Shown: piece by piece, positions 1 to 6,933 of the stretch
Position numbering within the stretch: position 1 is the stretch's first letter
Layout: each line of letters starts with the position of its first letter
Assembly: GCA_964415715.1 (NCBI GenBank)
Contig: CAYQBK010000027.1
Coordinates: forward strand, 1 to 15,675
Origin: DALYDK01 sp964415715
GTDB lineage: Bacteria > Patescibacteriota > Saccharimonadia > Saccharimonadales > CAIOMD01
Length of the DNA: 15,675 nt
Direction: 5' to 3'
Notes under the pieces: generated by a model
Seen by the model: the letters and a program-made list of their open reading frames with translations, nothing else
What the model was told of the DNA's origin: nothing
Databases searched by the model: none
Program-made: the position numbers and the translations under genes

Positions 1-1
1 T

Positions 2-274
2 GGTCATTTGCCAAACATGCAACCACGACCCGTAAAAGTTATAGATATTTCTAATATTAAATACAACTATCCTGATATCAGTTTTAGCTGTGAGGTCGCT
101 AGTGGTACATACATTCGTTCGCTAGTGCGCGATATAGGCCAAAAACTTTTAACTGGTGCATATATGAGTGGGCTTGTGCGAACATCTATAGATAAATACA
201 AGTTGGTAGATGCGACCGATCTGGACCAGATAGGACAAGAAAATCTGCCAAATTTACTTTTTGGTCTTGAATAA
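2..274 (+). CDS. truB: tRNA pseudouridine(55) synthase TruB, C-terminal part (5' truncated by window edge)
   Basis: The frame is open from the left edge and ends in TAA. TruB makes pseudouridine 55 in the T-loop of tRNAs. The visible 90 residues carry the C-terminal part of the catalytic domain: the block CEVASGTYIRSLVRDIG matches the conserved 'C-S-x-GTYIR-x-L-x-x-DIG' signature, followed by the usual G-A-x-M/L-x-x-L-x-R-T segment. The protein stops soon after 'LVDATDLDQI', so the C-terminal PUA domain of longer TruB proteins is absent. This matches the short type. The start and the catalytic aspartate lie outside the window. A TTG at position 8 is an internal Leu codon, not a start. The next gene is rpsO, a common truB-rpsO-pnp order in bacteria. 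Confidence 0.93.
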   Translation, partial: GHLPNMQPRPVKVIDISNIKYNYPDISFSCEVASGTYIRSLVRDIGQKLLTGAYMSGLVRTSIDKYKLVDATDLDQIGQENLPNLLFGLE

Positions 275-350
275 TATCACACTATCTGTTAAAGTCTTAT
301 TTAAACGCTATCAATTATTAAATTAATGTATCTAAACTAAGGAAACTATT

Positions 351-623
351 TTGATCTCGACAGACAACAAGCAGAAAATTATTAAAGACAACCAACGTGC
401 AAAAACTGACACTGGTTCACCAGAGGTACAGGTAAGTATTATGACAGCACGTATTACAGAAATAACAGAGCATCTTAAGGTAAATAAACATGATTTTATG
501 GCTCGACGTGGACTATTGCAACTAGTTGGTAAACGAAAAAAGCTATTAAAATATTTAGCCGAAAAAGATCCCAAGGGCTACCTGGTTTTGACCGACAAAC
601 TAAAAATTCGTCGCTCATTTTAG
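351..623 (+). CDS. rpsO: 30S ribosomal protein S15
   Basis: S15 is a primary 16S rRNA-binding protein of the small-subunit platform. The 90-residue product has the family length and hallmark blocks: 'DTGSPEVQVSIMTARI' near the N-terminus, then 'HDFMARRGLLQLVGKRKKLLKYL' and the C-terminal 'KLKIRRSF'. The start is TTG at 351, placed 7 nt after AAGGA at 339-343. The only nearby upstream ATG (326) hits a stop after three codons, and the next in-frame Met lies deep inside the conserved domain, so TTG is the only sensible start. It sits 76 nt after truB and 182 nt before pnp. I see no clear promoter directly upstream, so it may be co-transcribed with truB. Confidence 0.96.
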   Translation: MISTDNKQKIIKDNQRAKTDTGSPEVQVSIMTARITEITEHLKVNKHDFMARRGLLQLVGKRKKLLKYLAEKDPKGYLVLTDKLKIRRSF

Positions 624-656
624 ATTGTATTATCTGTTAGATAGATGTTATCAATC

Positions 657-685
657 TGTTTATAATATAGGAAAAGTGCTATAAT
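657..685 (+). promoter_or_regulatory. Putative extended -10 promoter for pnp
   Basis: A perfect TATAAT lies at 680-685, preceded by TGC at 677-679, giving the extended -10 form TGnTATAAT. The -35 element at 657-662 (TGTTTA) is a poor match, which is typical where an extended -10 compensates. Predicted transcription start is about 692, giving pnp a leader of roughly 114 nt that contains the hairpin at 717-768. Confidence 0.6.
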
Positions 686-716
686 TTATTTAGTATTATT
701 AAATGGTGTTTTAGTG

Positions 717-768
717 GGCAGTGCGGCAGATATACATAAATAAATATTGCGTATACCTGAACACTGCC
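717..768 (+). promoter_or_regulatory. Long imperfect hairpin in the pnp 5' leader
   Basis: GGCAGTG (717-723) pairs perfectly with CACTGCC (762-768). After a small internal loop, CAG (727-729) pairs with CTG (757-759). One A·C mismatch follows, then TATAC (731-735) pairs with GTATA (751-755), closing a 15-nt AT-rich loop. There are about 15 base pairs in all and no T run, so it is not an intrinsic terminator. In Escherichia coli a leader hairpin of pnp mRNA is cut by RNase III and PNPase then degrades the product, autoregulating its own synthesis. Position and shape here are suggestive of a similar role. That role is inference. Confidence 0.5.
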
Positions 769-805
769 AAGTAAAACTCGTAAACAGGAAAGGACTTTAT
801 TAAAG

Positions 806-2929
806 ATGAGTCAAATAATTAACCCTTTTGGGAAAGAGATTATCAAAGTAGAAGCAGATTTTTTAGGCAAGACTTTAAGCCTAGAGATAAATAGACTTGG
901 TTTTCGAACTAGTGCATCTGTTTTGGTAACATATGGCGACACTGTTGTGTTGGGTACAGCTATGGTCAGCCCAAATAGACTAAGTAACTTTGATTATTTT
1001 CCTCTTAGTATAGATTACGAAGAAAAAATGTATGCCGCTGGTAAAATTAGTGGTAGCAGGTTTATTAAACGGGAAGGTCGCCCCAGTGATGATGCGATAC
1101 TTATTGGTCGTCTTATTGATCGGCCTATCCGACCACTGTGGCCAAAGGGTTACCGACATGAGGTGCAGGTTGTAGGGACTGTTTTGTCTATGGATCCTAG
1201 TTTTAGACCGGACATGATCGCTATGTTGGCCGTTAGTATTGCGCTTAGCTTGACGGGTGCGCCATTTGACGGCCCTGTTGCTGGATTGCGTGTTGGCTTA
1301 GTAGATGGCGAATTTAAGGCATTTTTGAGCAATGAGCAGTACGACAAAGGTGAACTAGACTTGGTTGTAGCTGGTACCGAGAATGGTGTAATGATGGTAG
1401 AAGCAGGGGCGAGTGAAGTGTCCGAAGAGACTATTATTGATGCTATAGCGTGGGCTCAGGAAAATATTCAGCCTGCAATTCAGTTGCAAAAAGACCTAGT
1501 AGCGAAGGTTGGGGTGGTTGAACAAGAATATGAACTAGATCTACCCAAAAAAGGTATTCAAGACGAAGTAGACGAATGGGTAGATGGCAAGCTTGGACAC
1601 AAATTGCGTGTTGCGTACCCAGAGCGAAACGAAATGGTCAATAGCTTGCGCAATGAGTTTCATGAAGCCCTGGAAGATAAACAGGGTGAAGATGTATATA
1701 AAGAGATAAAAGCCGAATATGATGAAGCATTTACATTAGCAGTTCACAAAGATGTGCGCAGGGGTATTGTCGAAGATAGCATTCGCCCAGACGGTCGTAA
1801 GTTAACCGAAATAAGGCCACTGTCAAGTGAGGTGGGTTTATTGCCCAGGGCTCATGGGTCTAGTATTTTTACTCGCGGTATGACCCAGGCATTAAATATT
1901 GTAACGCTTGCACCACTTAGTTATTCACAAATAGTTGACACTATGGAAAAAGATCATGAAAGACGATATATGCATCACTACAACGCCCCTGGCTATACTG
2001 TTGGTGAGGTTCGTCGACTTGGTAGCCCAGGTAGACGCGAAATAGGCCATGGTTATTTGGCTGAACGGGCACTAACTGCCGTTTTGCCAGATGAGGCTGA
2101 TTTTCCATATGCAATTCGTAGCGTTACTGAAATAATGAGCCAAAATGGTTCAACAAGCATGGCTGCAACTTGTAGTAGCTGTTTGGCACTAATGGATGCA
2201 GGCGTGCCACTAAAACGGCCTGTCAGTGGTATTGCTATGGGCCTTATGCTAGACGGCAACAAGCCATATGTGCTTAGTGATATTGCCGACGCTGAAGATT
2301 TTGCTGGTGACATGGACTTTAAGGTAACAGGCACAGAAAAGGGCATAACTGCTTTGCAAATGGATATGAAAGTCCATGGCTTGCCAGTTGATATTCTAAA
2401 AACTGCGCTTATGCAGGGCAAAGATGGTCGAGCTGAGATACTTAGACACATGTTAACTGTTATAAATAAACCAAAAACCAAACTTAGCCCATATGCGCCA
2501 CGCGTAGAATCTATATCTATAAACCCCGATAAAATTCGCGATGTTATTGGCAAGGGTGGCGAGATGATCAATAAAATTATTGCCGAAACTGGCGCAGATA
2601 TTGATATAAAAGACGATGGAACGGTGTTTATAGCTAGTCCAGATACAGCCAGTATTGAAAAAACTATCGATTGGATCAAATCGCTAACCGAAGAACCAGA
2701 AGTTGGCAAAATATATAACGGTAAAGTTGTGAAAATAATGGACTTTGGAGCATTTGTTAACATACTTCCTGGCACAGATGGAATGGTGCATGTTAGCGAG
2801 ATATCTGACGAACGCGTTGAACACCCATCCGACGTGCTGGAAGAGGGGCAGGATGTTGTTGTTAAGCTTGTAGCGGTTGACGACAGAGGTCGACTAAGCT
2901 TGAGTATCAAAAAAGCCAAACAGCAATAA
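806..2929 (+). CDS. pnp: Polyribonucleotide nucleotidyltransferase (PNPase)
   Basis: PNPase is a trimeric, phosphorolytic 3'-5' exoribonuclease of mRNA turnover. At 707 residues it has full family length and domain order: first RNase PH core (about 10-145), helical linker (about 240-315), second RNase PH core (about 325-550), KH domain with IGKGG at 581-585, and S1 domain (about 632-702). The active-site region is intact: 'RRLGSPGRREIGHG' at 403-416, the NGSTSMA loop at 447-453, and Asp492/Asp498 at the positions of the two catalytic-metal aspartates (E. coli Asp486/Asp492). The ATG follows AGGAAAGGA (786-794) at 11 nt. With RNase J, encoded in the same window, it forms the core of RNA decay expected where RNase E is absent. 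An antisense open frame inside it is a shadow. Confidence 0.98.
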   Translation: MSQIINPFGKEIIKVEADFLGKTLSLEINRLGFRTSASVLVTYGDTVVLGTAMVSPNRLSNFDYFPLSIDYEEKMYAAGKISGSRFIKREGRPSDDAILIGRLIDRPIRPLWPKGYRHEVQVVGTVLSMDPSFRPDMIAMLAVSIALSLTGAPFDGPVAGLRVGLVDGEFKAFLSNEQYDKGELDLVVAGTENGVMMVEAGASEVSEETIIDAIAWAQENIQPAIQLQKDLVAKVGVVEQEYELDLPKKGIQDEVDEWVDGKLGHKLRVAYPERNEMVNSLRNEFHEALEDKQGEDVYKEIKAEYDEAFTLAVHKDVRRGIVEDSIRPDGRKLTEIRPLSSEVGLLPRAHGSSIFTRGMTQALNIVTLAPLSYSQIVDTMEKDHERRYMHHYNAPGYTVGEVRRLGSPGRREIGHGYLAERALTAVLPDEADFPYAIRSVTEIMSQNGSTSMAATCSSCLALMDAGVPLKRPVSGIAMGLMLDGNKPYVLSDIADAEDFAGDMDFKVTGTEKGITALQMDMKVHGLPVDILKTALMQGKDGRAEILRHMLTVINKPKTKLSPYAPRVESISINPDKIRDVIGKGGEMINKIIAETGADIDIKDDGTVFIASPDTASIEKTIDWIKSLTEEPEVGKIYNGKVVKIMDFGAFVNILPGTDGMVHVSEISDERVEHPSDVLEEGQDVVVKLVAVDDRGRLSLSIKKAKQQ

Positions 2930-2971
2930 CAAGATTATAGATTTTGGATATTAGAATCTGGAGATAGTTAT

Positions 2972-3235
2972 ATGAAGAAATATTTACCTAATAAATCAGA
3001 AATAGCTACATTGGTGTTTGGTTTTGGCTTGGGTGTTCTTATGGCGATATCACTTAGTGGTAGCTGGGGTTTGGGTATGTTGTTTTTCTGGCCTATATTT
3101 TTTATCGCCATGCCACTGGTGTACGTAATAGGCAAACGAAAAAACAACTCAGATTGTAAATTGCACGAAACCAGTGCAATATCAACAGAAAAGACAGAGA
3201 TAAGCACTAAACCTAAAGACAAAAAGAGCAAATAG
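2972..3235 (+). CDS. Small two-helix membrane protein of unknown function
   Basis: This is an 87-residue protein that I do not recognise. Residues 10-28 and 32-54 are hydrophobic and Gly-rich, giving two transmembrane helices joined by a short SGSWG turn. The N-terminus is short and Lys-containing. The C-terminal 33 residues are hydrophilic and end in a Lys-rich tail (KPKDKKSK). Charge distribution (Lys/Arg after helix 2) predicts both ends in the cytoplasm. The ATG has a GGAGA ribosome binding site at 2960-2964. The gene lies 42 nt after pnp and 4 nt before the acetyltransferase, so co-transcription is likely. No catalytic motif is visible, and the mirrored minus-strand frame is a shadow. 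Confidence 0.75.
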   Translation: MKKYLPNKSEIATLVFGFGLGVLMAISLSGSWGLGMLFFWPIFFIAMPLVYVIGKRKNNSDCKLHETSAISTEKTEISTKPKDKKSK

Positions 3236-3239
3236 CTTT

Positions 3240-3842
3240 ATGGTATCTGGGCACGAAACATCTACGTCTGGACCACTTAATCTTCATGAAATTGCAGAAC
3301 TTCACCGGATTGACATTGAGGATGGTCTTGTCTTAAGACCTTTAGCTGAGGCTGATGCAACTGATATCTTAGCAATTTTGGGCAAAGGCCCTGATATCCG
3401 GCAAAATGTTTCAGTTGCTAATAAGATGAATAGTCCAGCTGGCGTTTCAGATACTATAAAAACTGCAGCCGAAGATAGTGGCCTCATAAGATATGTACTA
3501 GACTTTGATGGAAAGTGTATTGGGATGATATCGTTTTGGCGATATGATGGTTTTTTTGGTGATGATCCACGCCCTAACAGTTATGGCTTTGGGTATTTTT
3601 TAGATAACATCTACAGAGGCAAGGGATTTATCACCACTTCATTGTTAAAACTAATGCAAGTGGCGCGGCAGAATATGTACGTTGAAGAGTTTATTGCATT
3701 TTGTACAGACGAAAATCCCGCAAGTTCGAAAATACTTCAAACTGTAGGACTTAAGCCAACAGATAATCTTGTCAAAGAACCAAATAATGGTTGGTTAGAG
3801 CGTGAGTATTCGACCAAACAACCATATGAGCAAAATATTTGA
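3240..3842 (+). CDS. GNAT-family N-acetyltransferase
   Basis: This 200-residue protein has the GCN5-related acetyltransferase fold of the RimJ/RimL type. Acyl groups from acetyl-CoA are moved to an amine, and the substrate cannot be told from sequence. The segment 'DGLVLRPLAEADATDI' (about 27-42) is the usual first strand and helix. 'YRGKGFITTSLLKLM' (about 122-136) is motif A, the acetyl-CoA pyrophosphate loop. 'NPASSKILQTVGLKP' (about 159-173) is the C-terminal motif B region, 'N-x-x-S-x-x-[IL]-x-x-x-G[LF]'. The ATG at 3240 lacks a visible Shine-Dalgarno and sits 4 nt after the previous stop, so translational coupling is likely. It ends in TGA, overlapping the next gene by 17 nt, which also shows UGA is a stop here. 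Confidence 0.88.
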   Translation: MVSGHETSTSGPLNLHEIAELHRIDIEDGLVLRPLAEADATDILAILGKGPDIRQNVSVANKMNSPAGVSDTIKTAAEDSGLIRYVLDFDGKCIGMISFWRYDGFFGDDPRPNSYGFGYFLDNIYRGKGFITTSLLKLMQVARQNMYVEEFIAFCTDENPASSKILQTVGLKPTDNLVKEPNNGWLEREYSTKQPYEQNI

Positions 3843-4398
3843 TCTACAAAAGATAGCGGACGATATCGTTGCAGATAATGTATGCCCCGAGTTAGCTAGT
3901 CAGGCTACTCAGTTGGTTTTTGGGGTTGGTGACCCAAATGCAGATATTGTATTTGTTGGAGAGGCGCCCGGGAAGAAAGAGGATATCGCTGGTGAGCCAT
4001 TTGTTGGTGCCTCTGGACAATTTTTAAACGATATGTTACAATCAATACACCTAAGTCGAAATCAAATCTATATTACCAATATTGTAAAGTATCGCCCACC
4101 GAATAATCGCGATCCTTTACCGCGAGAGAAAGAGGAATTTTTACCCTACCTAGAGCGTCAACTAAATGTCATTAATCCACTAATTGTAGTGACATTAGGC
4201 AGGCACTCTACCAACGTTTTCTTACCAGGTGAACAAATAAGTAAAGTTCATGGTAAAACACAACTAAAAGATGGCCGAGTTTTTCTACCACTTTATCACC
4301 CTGCAGCCGCACTGTATAACGGTAGTTTACGAAAAACATTAGAACAAGATTTTAAAAATATTAATAAAACTTTAACTTTGTTAAGAGAAGGAAAGTAA
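3826..4398 (+). CDS. Family 4-type uracil-DNA glycosylase lacking three of four Fe-S cysteines
   Basis: The enzyme removes uracil from DNA in base excision repair. From the ATG at 3826 the product is 190 residues. It carries family motifs 'FVGEAPGKKEDIAGEPFVGASG' (about 43-64), 'YITNIVKYRPPNNRDP' (about 82-97) and 'LYHPAAALYN' (about 156-165), including the active-site HP. Family 4 enzymes normally bind a [4Fe-4S] cluster through CxxC near the N-terminus and two later cysteines 16 residues apart. Here only Cys20 remains; the other positions are Asp17, Tyr89 and Phe105. A GTG at 3802 would add eight residues, but the family N-terminus fits the ATG better. The start overlaps the acetyltransferase end. 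Function as a glycosylase is likely; cluster binding is not. Confidence 0.9.
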   Translation: MSKIFDLQKIADDIVADNVCPELASQATQLVFGVGDPNADIVFVGEAPGKKEDIAGEPFVGASGQFLNDMLQSIHLSRNQIYITNIVKYRPPNNRDPLPREKEEFLPYLERQLNVINPLIVVTLGRHSTNVFLPGEQISKVHGKTQLKDGRVFLPLYHPAAALYNGSLRKTLEQDFKNINKTLTLLREGK

Positions 4399-4399
4399 T

Positions 4400-6418
4400 A
4401 TGAACAAACCAAACAACAAACCACAGGCTCAACCACCTGCTTCAGCTAGCAGAACTGCATCGCGTGGTGCTGCTATACGGGCAAGTAGGCGAAATGTCGA
4501 CGATGCTCACCGAGCTCTAAAACAGTATATGCCCGCAGGATCCGAGGATGATGTAGAAACCCGAGGTAGGGCAAATGTTGTGATAGACGAGTTTGATAAA
4601 CTCAAGATAACATATTTAGGTGGCCAAGAAGAAATTGGTGAAAAGAATATGCAGGTCTTAGAATGGAAAAATCAAGCCATAATATTAGATTGTGGTATTT
4701 ACCTTGGTGTCGATTTGCCAGGGGTAAATTATACAATAAACGACACAACGTATTTGGAAAAGATAAAACACAAGATAAAAGCCTATGTCATAAGTCATGG
4801 TCATTTAGATCATCTGGGTGGTTTAAAGCACATAGTTCCGCGTTTTCCAGCGCCAATATACGGTACATTGTTTACAAATGGTGTTATTCAAAAATCATTT
4901 GAAGAAATGCCAAGTGACGGAGACACGACATACGTACCAGAATTAATATCCATGAATATGGACAATCACGAACGTCTTAAAATAGGCGATTTTACTATTG
5001 AGTTAGTTCGGATTACTCATTCGGTGCCAGAATCTAGCTGTATTGTTGTTGATACTCCAGTTGGGCGTATTATCAACACCGGCGATTGGCGTCTTGACCC
5101 TGAGCCACTAGATGATAAACCGACTGATGTCGCAAGATTAAGACAGCTTGGTGATGAGGGTGTTTTGTTACTTATGAGTGATAGCTGTAACACTAGTTTG
5201 CCCGGAAGAACCCCGACCGAAGATACTTTGCAAGATAGTTTTCATGATGTTATAGGTCGTGCCGAAGGTCGAGTTTTGATAGCCTGTTTTTCAAGTAATA
5301 TGAATCGTATCCAGATGATAGTCAATTCAGCAGTGATGGCCGGTAGACGAGTTGCTTTGGATGGTCGAAGTATGATGAGCTATGCAGAAATTGCTGTTCG
5401 TCAGGGGATACTAAAGATTCCAAAAGGTACAGTGACGAGTATGCGCGAAATTGCTAGTATACCAGATGATAAGGTTCTAGTAGTGTGTACTGGTGGGCAG
5501 GGTGAGCCAAATGCCGCCTTGCAACGTATGGCCGAAGGCAACCATAATCACATCAAGCTAAAACCTGGTGATACAGTGGTTGTTAGTTCAACTCCTATCC
5601 CTGGTAACGAAGTCAGATACCAGACTATTGGTAACGAACTTGCTGAAAAAGGTGTCCATTTGTTCCGTCAACCAACTCATGAAATAGATGGCTGTGGGCC
5701 ACTTCATGTATCTGGACATGCTAGGCGTGATGAATACCGGGAGTTACTACATATCATACGTCCAAAATATTTTGTGCCTATATATGCTGGCCATTTGAAT
5801 CGTAGATATTATGTCGATATGGCCATAGAAGAGGGCTGGGCTCGCAAAGACACATTTTTAGTCCCAAATGGCGGTAGTTTATTGTTGACGGATCACAGTT
5901 GCCAAGAAGGTCCCGAAGTACCACATGGCAACGTGCTGGTTGATCAGACGGGCGCTGCTGTCAGTGGTGTAGTCATCAAAGACCGTATTATGATGAGTCA
6001 AGATGGACTAGTTGCTGTAGTATTGACTATTGATCGCAAGACCGGCAATAGCTTATCTAGCCCAGACATTATAAGCCGTGGATTTATATATATGCGTGAT
6101 AACGAAGAGCTGATGTCCGAGCTGCGATCAGAAATGAAGCGAGCTGTTAGCCAACGCTTCAAGCGAGTTGATCTAGATAGGTTTAAGCAAGAAATAAAAG
6201 AGCATGTAACACATTTCTTGTTCGATAAAACTCAGCGTTCACCAATAGTTATACCAGTTATCAACGTAGTTAGTGCTGGTGGAGGTAATGGCGGCAAGGC
6301 TAATCAGTCTGAAGTTAAAAAAACAGATGAAGACGTGCGCAATGATGCAGATGCCCAGGCTAAACGTTTTGCCCAACTTCGTCAACAGCTACTCGGCCAA
6401 GACGCCAAGGCCAATTAG
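4400..6418 (+). CDS. rnj: Ribonuclease J (metallo-beta-lactamase/beta-CASP)
   Basis: RNase J is an endo- and 5'-3' exoribonuclease for mRNA decay and rRNA maturation. Residues from about 68 match the family: metal motif HGHLDH at 133-138, His207 (ITHSVP), Asp229 (NTGDW), 'GGQGEPNAAL' at 365-374, 'SSTPIPGNEV' at 396-405 and 'HVSGHA' at 436-441, followed by the C-terminal domain. At 672 residues it exceeds the usual ~555 through a disordered, Ala/Arg/Asn/Pro-rich N-terminal extension (about 1-65) and a Gly/Lys/Gln-rich tail (about 627-672). The usual 'P-V-H-G-E' motif reads P-I-Y-A-G-H here (460-465), so the expected His is Tyr462. The ATG follows GAGAAGGA (4385-4392) and lies 1 nt after the glycosylase stop. 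PNPase is its likely partner in decay. Confidence 0.96.
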   Translation: MNKPNNKPQAQPPASASRTASRGAAIRASRRNVDDAHRALKQYMPAGSEDDVETRGRANVVIDEFDKLKITYLGGQEEIGEKNMQVLEWKNQAIILDCGIYLGVDLPGVNYTINDTTYLEKIKHKIKAYVISHGHLDHLGGLKHIVPRFPAPIYGTLFTNGVIQKSFEEMPSDGDTTYVPELISMNMDNHERLKIGDFTIELVRITHSVPESSCIVVDTPVGRIINTGDWRLDPEPLDDKPTDVARLRQLGDEGVLLLMSDSCNTSLPGRTPTEDTLQDSFHDVIGRAEGRVLIACFSSNMNRIQMIVNSAVMAGRRVALDGRSMMSYAEIAVRQGILKIPKGTVTSMREIASIPDDKVLVVCTGGQGEPNAALQRMAEGNHNHIKLKPGDTVVVSSTPIPGNEVRYQTIGNELAEKGVHLFRQPTHEIDGCGPLHVSGHARRDEYRELLHIIRPKYFVPIYAGHLNRRYYVDMAIEEGWARKDTFLVPNGGSLLLTDHSCQEGPEVPHGNVLVDQTGAAVSGVVIKDRIMMSQDGLVAVVLTIDRKTGNSLSSPDIISRGFIYMRDNEELMSELRSEMKRAVSQRFKRVDLDRFKQEIKEHVTHFLFDKTQRSPIVIPVINVVSAGGGNGGKANQSEVKKTDEDVRNDADAQAKRFAQLRQQLLGQDAKAN

Positions 6419-6530
6419 TTCTGATGGGAGGCAGGAGAGGCTCTTTTGAATTGTTGTCTGGAGGTGGGGGTGGCAAGATATTCAAGCTTTAACAGAGGAA
6501 ATCTTAAATAAGCTATTTGATATAAAAAAT

Positions 6531-6848
6531 ATGATCAGATCATCGAACAACGATAATGGAGATATGGTCACTTTGAATATAGGCAATGAGGATAAGATCA
6601 ATATTATTACAATAGAATATTATAATATTGGTAATCAACATGGTCCCCGGGGTTTTGATATTGCTCGTATTGATTGGCTCAATGGTCAAGATAGTATAGA
6701 TTTCTATATTTCACGCCAGCCTATATCTCGAAGACCAAATAACATAGTCGCATGGACAGGGTCGAGGACTATTCCAGTTAATAGAGAATACATTGGCTTA
6801 GAAAAACTTAAAGAGTTTTATGGTCTTATAAGTAAAGCTCAATCTTGA
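6531..6848 (+). CDS. Uncharacterised protein, start uncertain, possibly 5' frameshifted
   Basis: I do not recognise this product. From the ATG at 6531 it is 105 residues, polar and Ile/Asn-rich, with alternating strand-like segments (about 14-32 and 40-62) and a C-terminal 'LEKLKEFYGLI' helix. It has no membrane segment. No Shine-Dalgarno precedes this ATG. The same frame is open back to 6450 without ATG/GTG/TTG and encodes a helix-like stretch (LTEEILNKLFDIKN) that looks coding. An ATG at 6424, 5 nt after rnj, opens another frame (MGGRRGSFELLSGGGG) that runs into a G5 run at 6466-6470; one extra G would join the two. The true gene may therefore be 6424-6848, broken or recoded at that run. 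It ends in TGA, 11 nt before the ftsK promoter. Confidence 0.6.
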   Translation: MIRSSNNDNGDMVTLNIGNEDKINIITIEYYNIGNQHGPRGFDIARIDWLNGQDSIDFYISRQPISRRPNNIVAWTGSRTIPVNREYIGLEKLKEFYGLISKAQS

Positions 6849-6859
6849 GTTTTGAACAT

Positions 6860-6888
6860 TTGCAAAATGTGGTAAAATTTGCTATAAT
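6860..6888 (+). promoter_or_regulatory. Strong promoter for ftsK
   Basis: TTGCAA at 6860-6865 and TATAAT at 6883-6888 are separated by exactly 17 nt, and TG at 6880-6881 adds an extended -10. Predicted start is about 6895, giving a leader of about 39 nt before the ftsK ATG. Confidence 0.8.
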
Positions 6889-6933
6889 ATAACTATATAT
6901 TAACATTAACAAATACGGTAAAATATAACAGTT

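Noticed and set aside
2053..2919. Long minus-strand open frame (288 codons) inside pnp
   Set aside because: It mirrors the conserved PNPase second core, KH and S1 domains. Its product is low-complexity Ser/Thr/Ile/Pro and shows no family motif.
2968..3231. Minus-strand 87-codon frame opposite the small membrane protein
   Set aside because: The plus-strand gene has a ribosome binding site, membrane helices and operon placement. The reverse frame has none of these signs.
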